From JANQHS01 sp965227315 (GTDB lineage: Bacteria; Bacteroidota; Bacteroidia; Cytophagales; CCMP332): 64,000 bases of DNA. The notes below the pieces were generated by a model that made no database searches, was not told the DNA's origin, and worked only from the letters and a program-made list of their open reading frames with translations. The position numbers and the translations under genes were made by a program. This document shows positions 43,001-50,364 of the stretch, piece after piece; position 1 is the first letter of the stretch, and each line of letters begins with the position of its first letter. The stretch spans positions 2,542,001-2,606,000 of the forward strand of contig OZ245737.1 of the NCBI GenBank assembly GCA_965227315.1, given 5' to 3'.

Positions 43001-43182
43001 GAGCCATAGGAAAATCGGCACCGCATGATCTCTATAAGCTTTTCGAAGATATCAAGAGGACTTCCGCTTCACATATTTCAGCCGATCAGCGGAACACTGT
43101 TCTTGATGGATTGGGCCGATACCTGCACTCCCTTGAAGAGGAGATCAGGTTAAGTTCAGAATCCAAAAGTCAAATCCATTAA
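40054..43182 (+). CDS. Soluble hybrid sensor histidine kinase (PAS-HisKA-HATPase-REC-Hpt)
   Basis: A 1,042-residue multistep phosphorelay protein with no predicted membrane helix. The order is an N-terminal unknown domain (~1-145), three PAS domains (~150-270, ~282-395, ~405-540, ending in RDVTQK, LDVTDR and IDITDQ), HisKA with phosphoacceptor H558 in VMSHEIRTPLNA, HATPase_c (NLLSNAVKFT, DTGIGID, GGTGLGLAIS), a receiver with D848 in LLDIQMPEMDG, and a C-terminal Hpt with H979 in IHKLKGAIG. No cognate output regulator adjoins it. ATG 40054 is chosen (ATGATGG; 40051 is equally possible); longer frames run back through a terminator. Its last 38 bases overlap the convergent ispE. Confidence 0.92.
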   Translation: MDYSLNTISNWQEKILKCKTISDLGEELYGILFDDPPVLFFLEIRFSGVLPWLGSTHVLIQRKGSSYRISEQSYQVFRKKTEKVPIDVSEISLKLPSWDPGVLFLAYQCEEKMPESKRRLKVLRPSLSLLLPNLALGEARLPFKSGSKDFFQALLENSSDFVVFMQGDKASFVSSNCKKMLGYSPAELIELINDNMALVHPDDLPLLAEKIQQEQQTRNPIGKHQYRIRKKDGEYVWFEWLVNRFFDEEGNFTHSILNCRDVTQKISAEREVVRQKNLLDEILDLLPVDVFIKDEEGKYLWVNESVCKSLEISKEDLIGKKDDQIFDSEMAEAFLEGDRHVWNGGSFYNIEERTFIQGSERIYLTNKSLVSLGERGRKVLLGTSLDVTDRIHSEQKARENTDLVNNIAQLIPESLFVFDLDNWSYIYSNFRLFKKLGYREKDFDEKGIHGKLDMEFLSMIFQPGEFKRYKIELKGIRQGDKELYEAEYLLKSKSGEDVFILSRKLPFKRNEKGEVTQFVGLTIDITDQKRREQELQKAKDLTEKALKVKDEFLSVMSHEIRTPLNAISGISNLMKENPDFHLSERVRSLKFSADKLLLLVNDILDFSKVQSGKLAIRKTPFDFENLIESVYQTFLLNAAEKGIAFRLESDHSLDYLILGDEGRISQVLFNLLSNAVKFTDSGEVVLLVKEVEKNKDQSTILMEVRDTGIGIDPESVEKIFDPFFQLDQKTNRAHGGTGLGLAISRKITQEHGGRIEVKSRVGSGSSFRVLIPFEVRPKGSMPSGNKSLQIPPSGLKSPKVLYIEDVQSNRELMLGFSDLWKFRLQNAASGKEGLRYLEKEEFDLVLLDIQMPEMDGFEVLKRIGKMRKPMPPVIAITADASDKTVKMLKKEGINGFLPKPFDLEELKETIFFSSVPDRENGSEPGKDSDFSYFSKVFKRDRRKFSEFLESLKTEILEEVGIIKDADLKKGGKKVKSSIHKLKGAIGKSAPHDLYKLFEDIKRTSASHISADQRNTVLDGLGRYLHSLEEEIRLSSESKSQIH

Positions 43183-43945
43183 ACTGATCATGGGATAATC
43201 CCGGATCTGATTTGAACAAAGCAAAGTAGCTTGAACCGGAGCCTGACATGGAAACATATTCGGCTCCATGGCTTTCGAGTCGCCTCCTGATTTCTACGAG
43301 CTCGGGATATTCTTTCTCTGCCCAATGCTGGAAATCATTTCGCATGGAACCAAAGTCCGGTTTTGAACCAATCGAGATCTGATCGGATATTTCATTGCCT
43401 CCGACATGCCTGTATGCTTCGCCTGTTGGTATATGTATTCCAGGATAGACCAAGATCAGTATCCACCCTTTGAGGTCGATTTCGATCGGTGCAAGGATAT
43501 CTCCTCTTCCCTGTACATGGCAAGGTTTGTTTTCGATGAAAAACGGACAATCGCTGCCCAATTCGCTCGAGAAGGTTTGGAGTTCACTATTGGAATAGCC
43601 CAGTTCGAAAAGTTCATTCAATGCGATCAATACCGAACTGGCATCGGAAGATCCTCCACCAAGCCCTGCACCCATGGGTATGATCTTATGCAGGTGGATC
43701 TTTACCGGAGGAAGATGCCTTTCCCTGCTTAGGAGCTGATAAGCCCTCAGGCATAGATTATCACCAGGGCTTCCCGGGATCCTCAAGCCGGAATTATGAA
43801 AAACCAATTTCTCCGATGGGGTTATCTCCAGAATATCATGAAGCGGAATGGGATAAAAAATGCTGGAGATCTCATGGAAACCATCACTTCTTTTTTTTCC
43901 AACCCTCAGACTTAAATTTACCTTTGCATTCGGAAACCGGATCAT
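43145..43945 (-). CDS. ispE: 4-diphosphocytidyl-2-C-methyl-D-erythritol kinase
   Basis: IspE phosphorylates CDP-methylerythritol in the MEP isoprenoid pathway. The 266-residue GHMP kinase has the N-terminal PNAKVNLSLRVGKKRSDGFHE, the phosphate-binding IPMGAGLGGGSSDAS near residue 90, and a C-terminal HGAEYVSMSGSGSSYFALF motif. Length is slightly short but complete. The start ATG 43945 (MIRFPNAK) was chosen over a longer in-frame extension because it gives the conserved N-terminus and leaves a 19-base gap to the divergent sugar transferase. The 3' end overlaps the histidine kinase by 38 bases. Confidence 0.94.
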   Translation of the reverse strand: MIRFPNAKVNLSLRVGKKRSDGFHEISSIFYPIPLHDILEITPSEKLVFHNSGLRIPGSPGDNLCLRAYQLLSRERHLPPVKIHLHKIIPMGAGLGGGSSDASSVLIALNELFELGYSNSELQTFSSELGSDCPFFIENKPCHVQGRGDILAPIEIDLKGWILILVYPGIHIPTGEAYRHVGGNEISDQISIGSKPDFGSMRNDFQHWAEKEYPELVEIRRRLESHGAEYVSMSGSGSSYFALFKSDPGLSHDQFNGFDFWILNLT

Positions 43946-43964
43946 TCTTGGTACCCTAGTAATT

Positions 43965-44531
43965 ATGTATCGGGCAATATTAAAACCTTCCATTGATTAT
44001 TTGGTGATTCTCGTCACTTTGCCCCTGTGGTTATTGGTTTTGCTATTTCTGGGTATCGTTATATTTGTTTTTTATGAGGGCAAGGTGTTTTTCGTCCAAA
44101 ACAGACCCGGACTTAGGGAGTCTGAATTCAGGATCTACAAATTCAGGACGCTTGATGTAAATGGGGATCCGGCCTCCGGGTTCCATTCATTTTTAAGAAG
44201 ATCCGGCCTTGATGAACTGCCACAGGTGATCAACATCCTTAAAAGAGAAATGAGCCTTGTGGGGCCAAGACCGCTTCTTGTGGAATATCTCGATAAGTAC
44301 AATCCGGAGCAACGAAGAAGGCATGATGTGTTGCCCGGAATTACCGGGCTTGCCCAGATCAATGCAGATAAGATCTCAAACTGGGACGATCTTTTTGGTT
44401 TTGATCTTCTTTACATTCGAAAGCAGGGTTTCCTGCTCGATCTTGAGATCCTGATGTCAACGATCATCATCAAAACAAAAGCCCTTTTCCAAAGAGAAAA
44501 AGGGCCTTCTTCGCTACCTGCCTGGGTATAG
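43965..44531 (+). CDS. Bacterial sugar-phosphate transferase (PglC/WcaJ catalytic core)
   Basis: A 188-residue monotopic phosphoglycosyl transferase that loads a sugar-1-phosphate onto undecaprenyl phosphate, starting capsule, exopolysaccharide or glycan synthesis. It has one N-terminal hydrophobic helix (~9-30), then EGKVFFVQNRPGL, RIYKFRT, SGLDELPQVINILKREMSLVGPRPLL with the catalytic Asp-Glu, and RRRHDVLPGITGLAQI. This is the minimal PF02397 core without the N-terminal membrane/CoA-binding-like domain of WcaJ. The specific sugar is unknown. Its last codons contain, on the other strand, the fabI terminator. No other polysaccharide cluster genes adjoin it. Confidence 0.88.
   Translation: MYRAILKPSIDYLVILVTLPLWLLVLLFLGIVIFVFYEGKVFFVQNRPGLRESEFRIYKFRTLDVNGDPASGFHSFLRRSGLDELPQVINILKREMSLVGPRPLLVEYLDKYNPEQRRRHDVLPGITGLAQINADKISNWDDLFGFDLLYIRKQGFLLDLEILMSTIIIKTKALFQREKGPSSLPAWV
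44472..44505 (-). terminator. fabI-operon terminator inside the convergent gene
   Basis: On the minus strand GCCCTTTT pairs with AAAAGGGC (8 bp, 9-base loop), followed by TTTTGTTTT. It sits 28 bases past the fabI stop and within the last codons of the sugar transferase. Confidence 0.7.
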
Positions 44532-44532
44532 T

Positions 44533-45345
44533 TTATTTCCCAAAGTTATCCATTACCTCAGCAGAGATCCCGGTTGAGCTAAAACCTCCATCATGAAAGA
44601 GGTTCTGCATGGTGACCTTTTTGGTGTAATCGGAAAAAAGGCTGATGCAGTAATTGGCACAATCCTCGGCACTGGCATTTCCCAGAGGGGACATTTGATC
44701 CGCATAGGATAAGAAGGCATCAAAACCTCCGACTCCGGTGCCGGCGGTAGTAGGTGTAGGGGATTGGGAAATGGTGTTCACCCTTACCTTTTTGGATTTG
44801 CCCAATCGATAGCCATAGCTTCTTGCAATGGACTCGAGCAATGCCTTTGCCTGAGCCATATCGGAATAATCCGGAAAGACCTTTTGAGCTGCGATATAGG
44901 AAAGAGCCAGCACGCTTGCTTCCTCATTCAGCCCATCCTGTTTTTCGAGCGTCTGCATAACCTTGTGAAAGGATAAGGCGGAAACATCTAGGGTCTTTTG
45001 AAACCAGTCATAATTCAGATCTCCATAATCCCTTCCCTTTCTCACATTGGGACTCATACCGATGGAATGAAGAACGAAATCCAATTTTCCGGAAAAGGTC
45101 TCCATGGACTTGCTGAACAGATTCTCCAGATCCTCCACGGAGGTTGCATCTGCGGGGATTATTTCAGCATTGATCTGCTCACCAAGTTTTTGGATCTCTC
45201 CCATTCTCATCGCGATAGGTGCATTCGACAGTACGATCTCTGCCCCCTCATCATGAGCCTGTAAGGCGACTTTCCATGCAATTGAATTTGGATCCAGGGC
45301 TCCGAAGATCACTCCCTTTTTTCCTTTCAATAAATCTTTTCCCAT
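44533..45345 (-). CDS. fabI: Enoyl-[acyl-carrier-protein] reductase
   Basis: FabI reduces trans-2-enoyl-ACP with NADH in the last step of fatty-acid elongation. The 270-residue divergent-SDR protein has the cofactor segment GVIFGALDPNSIAWKVA, LHSIGMSPNVRKGRDYGD, SYIAAQKVFPDYSDMAQAKA containing Tyr-x6-Lys, and SQSPTPTTAGTGVGGF. Length is normal. Last gene of the bamD operon, two bases after recN, ending in an intrinsic terminator. FabI is the target of triclosan-type inhibitors; no unusual residues stand out. Confidence 0.95.
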   Translation of the reverse strand: MGKDLLKGKKGVIFGALDPNSIAWKVALQAHDEGAEIVLSNAPIAMRMGEIQKLGEQINAEIIPADATSVEDLENLFSKSMETFSGKLDFVLHSIGMSPNVRKGRDYGDLNYDWFQKTLDVSALSFHKVMQTLEKQDGLNEEASVLALSYIAAQKVFPDYSDMAQAKALLESIARSYGYRLGKSKKVRVNTISQSPTPTTAGTGVGGFDAFLSYADQMSPLGNASAEDCANYCISLFSDYTKKVTMQNLFHDGGFSSTGISAEVMDNFGK

Positions 45346-45347
45346 TG

Positions 45348-47006
45348 TTAGCTTTTTTTGTTTAATAACTCTTTTGCGCTGTTTAAAATATGATCGGATC
45401 GATCTTTTCCTCCGATCATCTCCGCAATTTCCTCAATACGATCCATTTCGGGAAGCTCCAGTATGGATGTTATCGTTCTTGTCTCATCTTCCCTTTTCAG
45501 AACTTTAAAATGCTTTTCTCCTTTAGCGGCCACCTGTGGCAGGTGGGTAATACAGATGATCTGATGACGATTTGAAATTTCGGAGATCATCTTACCCATT
45601 TGCAATGCGATCTCTCCGCTCACACCAACATCGATTTCATCGAAGATCATGGTTGGGAATTGCGATTTTCCTCCGACCAAATACTTAAATACCAACATCA
45701 GCCTTGACATTTCGCCACCGGAGGCGATCTCTTTGACGGGCTGAGGCTCTTGCCCCTTGTTTGCGGAAAACAGAAATGTAATGCTGTCTGAGCCATAAGG
45801 GTTTAGTTCAGTCGTTTGAATTTTGACCATAAGTACTCCGGATGGCATTCCCAAAGCTGCCAGAAAGGGTTTTAGATCAACTTCGAGATCCCTGGCAGCT
45901 TCTTTTCTTCCCTGAGATATGGCTGAAGCTATTTCGACGCAATCGTTTTCCTGCTCTTGAATTCTCTTCTCAAGCTCAAGTATTTCCTCGTCCCCCGTTT
46001 CCCGGATGCCCGCTTTTTTGGCAAGCAATGATTCTATTTGAAGCAATTCTTCACTGTTGTCGACCTTATGCTTTTTCATCAGTCTCTGCAATTCGTCAAA
46101 CCTCTGCCTTAGCTCGTGTAGCTTTTGAGGATCTGTTTCCAGATTTTCATTTTCTCCTTCCAGAGAACCCTCAATATCTTTCAATTCGATCAGGATAGAA
46201 TTGAGCCTTTCAGATATGTTTTTGAAGTTCTGAGAATATTCTGATGAGACTTCAATTGAAGATTTTAGTTCATAAAGCAGGTCGTATATCGAGACCTCGG
46301 GGTTTTGAAAAAACTGAATTGCCCGGGAAAGGGAATTTTTGACCGACTCAATATTTTCTGCCTTTTTTAAAGAGCTCTCCAATTCATCCTCCTCACCGGA
46401 TCTGATCTCGAGGCTCTTTAATTCGTCGAGTTGGAATTTGTTATAATCATATTCTGATTCGGCCCTGGAGAGTTCCTCTTTGAGCCTGTTCAGCTTGGAT
46501 TTTAGTTCGCCCAACTTGTAGTATCCGTCACGGTATGTCTCGAGGGCGTCATTATTCTTGCTTAGAATATCCAGGATCCCGATCTGAAAATCCTCTTCAT
46601 TGACCCTCAGGATATCATGTTGGGAGTGAATATCGACAAGGTTTTGCCCCAGGGATTTTAGAAGATCCAGTGTCACGGGGGTATCATTGATGAACGCCCT
46701 GGATTTTCCGGAAGGTAGGATCTCCCTTCTGATGATGCACTCCCTGTCATAATCGAGGTCTTTTTCAAGAAAGAAGACTTCGAATTTCTTTCCGGGCAGA
46801 TCAAAAATTGCTTCTATGGTACACTTTCGATCATGATCAAAAAGTGTTTTAGCGTCGGCCCTTTTTCCCAATACCAGTCCGAGTGCTCCCAGAAGCATTG
46901 ATTTTCCTGTTCCCGTTTCTCCGGAGATTACGGTGAGCTTTTCATCTGGAATGAACTCCAGATTTTCAATTAAAATGTAGTTGTTGATTGTGAGGGACCG
47001 AAGCAT
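45348..47006 (-). CDS. recN: DNA repair protein RecN
   Basis: An SMC-like ATPase for double-strand-break repair. The 552-residue protein begins MLRSLTINNYILIENLEF with Walker A SGETGTGKSMLLGAL near residue 30. It has long coiled coils at about 150-240 and 265-390 flanking the knob region. The C-terminal half has the ABC signature EIASGGEMSRLMLVFKYL, Walker B MIFDEIDVGVSGEIALQMG, and the ICITHLPQVAAKGEKHF segment. Typical length. It starts 28 bases downstream of porD in the same operon. Confidence 0.96.
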   Translation of the reverse strand: MLRSLTINNYILIENLEFIPDEKLTVISGETGTGKSMLLGALGLVLGKRADAKTLFDHDRKCTIEAIFDLPGKKFEVFFLEKDLDYDRECIIRREILPSGKSRAFINDTPVTLDLLKSLGQNLVDIHSQHDILRVNEEDFQIGILDILSKNNDALETYRDGYYKLGELKSKLNRLKEELSRAESEYDYNKFQLDELKSLEIRSGEEDELESSLKKAENIESVKNSLSRAIQFFQNPEVSIYDLLYELKSSIEVSSEYSQNFKNISERLNSILIELKDIEGSLEGENENLETDPQKLHELRQRFDELQRLMKKHKVDNSEELLQIESLLAKKAGIRETGDEEILELEKRIQEQENDCVEIASAISQGRKEAARDLEVDLKPFLAALGMPSGVLMVKIQTTELNPYGSDSITFLFSANKGQEPQPVKEIASGGEMSRLMLVFKYLVGGKSQFPTMIFDEIDVGVSGEIALQMGKMISEISNRHQIICITHLPQVAAKGEKHFKVLKREDETRTITSILELPEMDRIEEIAEMIGGKDRSDHILNSAKELLNKKS

Positions 47007-47034
47007 AGATATTGCCCGGTAAAAATAGAAAAGC

Positions 47035-47934
47035 TTAGGAGCCTTTGATAATTTTTTGGTATTCGTCCGTTTTTGTTGGATCGATCTCTATCAGGATATC
47101 ATGAGCCTGTTTTTGAACTTCGGGCTGACCCTCCTGGTAGATGTCGATAATTTCGGACCTCTTTCCATCAAGATAGAAGTTGATGAGTGAAGAGAGGGGA
47201 ACCTGCTTGACGACCCCCTGGATCAGGGTAAGGCTATTGGCGATATTCTGCCTTGCCTGATCCGGTTGCTCCACCATGATATCCAATCCGTTTCGGTGGT
47301 ATTGATAGATGCTGGTTCTGAAAGGTTCAAAAACCTGGTTTGTTAGGTTTTCCTGAATCCAAAAACGGCTTTTTGGACTCCCAAAGCTTTGCCATCCAGG
47401 ATTTCCAACGGGCTGTGCGTTAATAAGTACGTTTTGTGCCCTTTGGTAATATGGCTTTCCGGAAAGGTTGCCAAAGGAATCGAAATCCAGGCCAATGACA
47501 ATAAAACAAAAAAAGGCCAGCAGGGAGGTTAGCTCATTATCGTAGCGATTTTCGGAAAAAACCAATGGTTGTGAAGGAGCATAGCTGAACAGCCACTCCT
47601 CGTCCAAATAATTGAACAGCAAGGATTCGTAGCTGGCCCCGTACACCGGTCTCGCCGTGGTTATTTGGGTTTTTGCCCTGAAGTTGTTCAAGGAGGGCAT
47701 TTCCGTTATGGTGATGAATATATTCACCTTGATCCGCTCTTCAGGGCCAAAGACTTCGCTTGTCCATTTTGTATTGTCGACGAACTCTTTGATCGCCACC
47801 TGCATTTCAGTGAATATGGTTTTATCGCTAAGTTCCACTCCATCCGCGTTGATCACGACCCTCGAATTCAGATCCTGCGAAAACAGGGGAGAGGAGAGAG
47901 TTGAGATCAGCAATATTTGAACTATCCTTTTCAC
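47035..47934 (-). CDS. porD: PorD-like T9SS accessory protein (DUF4835)
   Basis: A 299-residue exported protein with a Sec signal peptide (MKRIVQILLISTLSSPLFSQ). Hallmarks of DUF4835 seen here are DGVELSDKTIFTEMQVAIKEFV, INIFITITEMPSLNNFRAKTQI, RPVYGASYESLLFNYLD and YDNELTSLLAFFCFIVIGLDFDSFG. The family is annotated in Bacteroidota as PorD, an accessory outer-membrane component associated with type IX secretion. No lipobox is seen. The GTG start overlaps the coaBC stop by 4 bases (GTGA). Its place in the bamD-coaBC-recN cluster is, as I recall, conserved across the phylum. Confidence 0.83.
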   Translation of the reverse strand: MKRIVQILLISTLSSPLFSQDLNSRVVINADGVELSDKTIFTEMQVAIKEFVDNTKWTSEVFGPEERIKVNIFITITEMPSLNNFRAKTQITTARPVYGASYESLLFNYLDEEWLFSYAPSQPLVFSENRYDNELTSLLAFFCFIVIGLDFDSFGNLSGKPYYQRAQNVLINAQPVGNPGWQSFGSPKSRFWIQENLTNQVFEPFRTSIYQYHRNGLDIMVEQPDQARQNIANSLTLIQGVVKQVPLSSLINFYLDGKRSEIIDIYQEGQPEVQKQAHDILIEIDPTKTDEYQKIIKGS

Positions 47935-49163
47935 TTCAGGGAATTTATTTGCGCTACGATGTCCTCGGCGACTTCTTTTTTTGATTTTAAGTCAAATATG
48001 AGGGGTTTTGAATTGCCGGGTTTCAAAATCGTGATCTTGTTGGTGTCCGATTGAAAGCCAGCTCCTTTATCGTTCAGGGAATTCAATACGATCATATCAA
48101 ATCCCTTTCTGTTCATTTTTGACCTGGCGTTTTTGAGCTCATTCTCTGTCTCCAATGCAAATCCAACGACAAACTGCCTTGGAGATTTTATTTTTTTCAG
48201 GGAAAGGGCAATGTCGGCTGTCTGTATCAATTTAAGATCAAGGTTTTCCCTGTTTGCCTTTTTTCTCTTTTGGGCCAGAACTTTTTCGGGTTTGAAATCC
48301 GCGACCGCCGCTGAAAGCACGGCTCCGGAGCATTTTTTAAAGCTTTTAAGAGCTTCTTTTTCCATTTGATCCGAGGATTCTACGCGAATCACTTCAATGC
48401 TGGGATTTGAAGTTTCCTGATTGGTTGGGCCGGTGACCAGATCAACCAGATAGCCATTTTCTGCTAGCGATTCCGCTATGGCAAATCCCATTTTTCCGGA
48501 GGAACGATTTCCTATGAATCGAACGGGATCGATGGGTTCAAAAGTCGGTCCGGCGGTTACCAGAACCCTTTTCTCATCCTTTTTTTTTTTGGATCCCGGT
48601 TTACTTTTTTTAAGCAGATCCAGGCATACCTTGAAGATCCTTTCCGGCTCGGGAAGCCTTCCCTGACCTTTTAGTCCGCTAGCCAGTTCCCCGGATTCAG
48701 GCATAAGAATATGATCACCGGTTTTTTCAAGAGTTTTAATATTCAGCTGAGTACTCCTATGCCTGTACATATCAAGGTCCATTGCAGGAGCCCAGAGCAC
48801 GGGGCAGGTGGCGGATAAATAGGAAGTCAACAGAAGATTATCGGCCTGACCATGGGCGGCCTTGGCTAAGGTATTGGCCGTGGCAGGAGCGATCACGAAG
48901 AGATCCGCCCATTTGCCAAGATCAATATGATTTGTCCATTCTCCCGTCTGCGGATTGAACATTTCGGAGTATACCGGATTCTTCGATAGGGTAGAAAAGG
49001 TCAGGGGTCCAACAAAATCCTTAGCGGATTCCGTCATGATCACTTTGACATCAAAGCCACTTTTTACGAACTCCCTGACGAGATAAGCGGACTTATATGC
49101 TGCAATTCCTCCGCAAACCCCGAGAAGTATATTATTGCCGGTTCTGTCAGATGAGGAGCTCAT
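47931..49163 (-). CDS. coaBC: Bifunctional phosphopantothenoylcysteine decarboxylase / phosphopantothenate-cysteine ligase
   Basis: Two steps of coenzyme A synthesis in one 410-residue protein. The N-terminal FMN-dependent decarboxylase (CoaC, ~1-190) has GVCGGIAAYKSAYLVREF with the catalytic-region His and residues in TNHIDLGKWADLFVIAPATANTLAK and APAMDLDMY. The C-terminal ligase (CoaB, ~205-410) has VLVTAGPTFEPIDPVRFIGNRSSGKMG, AVADFKPEKV and VGFALETEN. It overlaps rpoZ by 17 bases and porD by 4, indicating tight coupling. Formerly dfp. Confidence 0.95.
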   Translation of the reverse strand: MSSSSDRTGNNILLGVCGGIAAYKSAYLVREFVKSGFDVKVIMTESAKDFVGPLTFSTLSKNPVYSEMFNPQTGEWTNHIDLGKWADLFVIAPATANTLAKAAHGQADNLLLTSYLSATCPVLWAPAMDLDMYRHRSTQLNIKTLEKTGDHILMPESGELASGLKGQGRLPEPERIFKVCLDLLKKSKPGSKKKKDEKRVLVTAGPTFEPIDPVRFIGNRSSGKMGFAIAESLAENGYLVDLVTGPTNQETSNPSIEVIRVESSDQMEKEALKSFKKCSGAVLSAAVADFKPEKVLAQKRKKANRENLDLKLIQTADIALSLKKIKSPRQFVVGFALETENELKNARSKMNRKGFDMIVLNSLNDKGAGFQSDTNKITILKPGNSKPLIFDLKSKKEVAEDIVAQINSLK

Positions 49164-49482
49164 TTTCCTCCATGTCCTCCTCTGTAGGATATCTGAACAT
49201 GACCTTTCCTTCTTTAAACTCTTCTATGGCCTTGGCCGAAGGTTTTGGCATCCTTTCGTAATACCTTGAAATCTCGATCTGCTCTTTGTTTTCGAAGACC
49301 TCTTCGAGGGAATCAACAGTGGTGGCAAATTCAGCAAGTTTGGAATTCAATTCCTCCTTTTCCTTGATTGCGATCTGCTTCGCCCTTCTTGTAACGATCA
49401 CAATTGATTCATAAATGTTTCCTGTCTCCTTGATCAGGTCGACCATATCTCTTGTGACAATTGATGTTGGTGTGTTGCTCAT
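49147..49482 (-). CDS. rpoZ: RNA polymerase omega subunit
   Basis: A 111-residue Bacteroidota-type omega. SIVTRDMVDLIKETGNIYESIVIVTRRAKQIA corresponds to the RpoZ/Rpb6 core (xxTxYexVxxxxxRARQI). The C-terminal extension includes YYERMPKPSAKAIEEFKEGKVMFRYP, characteristic of this phylum. It overlaps bamD by 4 bases and coaBC by 17. Its position between bamD and coaBC is consistent with the identification. Confidence 0.92.
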   Translation of the reverse strand: MSNTPTSIVTRDMVDLIKETGNIYESIVIVTRRAKQIAIKEKEELNSKLAEFATTVDSLEEVFENKEQIEISRYYERMPKPSAKAIEEFKEGKVMFRYPTEEDMEENELLI

Positions 49483-50288
49483 CCTTTTGAATTTTTTAAT
49501 GAACTAATTCTGTTAATGCAGTTGTCGTAAATGTTTTCCGCATCCTTCAGGAACGCAGAGTTTGGATACCGATCAACAAAGTTCCGGTAATATTCCAAAG
49601 CTTCATAAAATCTTTTCAACTGTTTGTTTTTTACGCTCCTTCGGGCGTATTCGTACTGTGATTTGAATTTCATAAACGTAGCCTCCTCAAGGTGAGGAGA
49701 GTCCGGATAATCCTTTCTATAGTTTTCCAGTGCTACTACCGCTGATTTATACCGCCGCAGCTTGAAGTAGAGTTCGGCGTTGTTATAATTCTTAATATCG
49801 ATCTTCTCGTTCAGCCCGGCTGCGTAGGCATTAATCTGATCAATGTACTGGGAGCTGGGATATCTTCTCAGGAAGGTTTGGATAGATTCCAAGGCTTCTA
49901 CGGAATTGGACTGGTCAAGGCGATCGGGGGGAGCCAATTCAAATAGAGATCGACATTCCATGTACATGGATTCTTCCGCGAACTGACTTCTTGGATAGGT
50001 TGTATAGAATTTTCTGAAATAATAGGCCGATAGCAATAGTTGCCTTTGATAGTACTGGCAATAGGCATAATAGAATTCAGCTTGTTCTGCCTCAGCCTTG
50101 CCCCTCAATAGAGGGATCAGTTCTTCCAGCAGCAATCCCGCCCGATAAAAGTCACCATCGGTGTAATACTTTACAGCTCCATCATACTTTTCCACCAAGC
50201 TGTTTGATTTCTGAAGCCTTTGGAATTTGCTACAGGAGACAAAAGCGATCAACAATATGGGCAATATGAAAATGCCTGATTTTGACAT
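49479..50288 (-). CDS. bamD: Outer-membrane assembly lipoprotein BamD
   Basis: A 269-residue lipoprotein of the beta-barrel assembly machine. The signal peptide MSKSGIFILPILLIAFVSC has a lipobox Cys near 19. Five TPR-like repeats follow: YKTGDFYRAG-type AVKYYTDGDFYRAGLLLEELIP, AEFYYAYCQYYQRQLLLSAYYFRKFYTTYP, AESMYMECRSLFELAPPDRLDQSNSVEALESIQTFLRRYP, AELYFKLRRYKSAVVALENYRKDYPDS and FYEALEYYRNFVDRYPNS. This matches YfiO/BamD. It is the first gene of the operon and starts just eight bases after a promoter -7 box, so its mRNA has almost no leader. Confidence 0.93.
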   Translation of the reverse strand: MSKSGIFILPILLIAFVSCSKFQRLQKSNSLVEKYDGAVKYYTDGDFYRAGLLLEELIPLLRGKAEAEQAEFYYAYCQYYQRQLLLSAYYFRKFYTTYPRSQFAEESMYMECRSLFELAPPDRLDQSNSVEALESIQTFLRRYPSSQYIDQINAYAAGLNEKIDIKNYNNAELYFKLRRYKSAVVALENYRKDYPDSPHLEEATFMKFKSQYEYARRSVKNKQLKRFYEALEYYRNFVDRYPNSAFLKDAENIYDNCINRISSLKNSKG

Positions 50289-50296
50289 TGGGCGTG

Positions 50297-50327
50297 CAAA
50301 AATACACCTTTGACAGCTGCTTTCAAA
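50297..50327 (-). promoter_or_regulatory. Consensus promoter of the bamD-fabI operon
   Basis: On the minus strand TTTG (50327-50324), a 19-base spacer, and TATTTTTG (50304-50297) match the Bacteroidota consensus TTTG-N19-TAnnTTTG exactly. The -7 box ends eight bases before the bamD ATG, so the leader is about 3-4 bases. Confidence 0.7.
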
Positions 50328-50336
50328 TAGCAGCTG
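50314..50336. repeat. Inverted repeat around the bamD -33 element
   Basis: CAGCTGCT (50314-50321) and AGCAGCTG (50329-50336) are perfect 8-bp arms with loop TTCAAAT, which contains the -33 TTTG of the bamD promoter. It could be an operator or a terminator for the upstream gene, but no T-run follows. Confidence 0.55.
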
Positions 50337-50364
50337 CTATGCTAAAACGAATAGAAGAGCGGGA

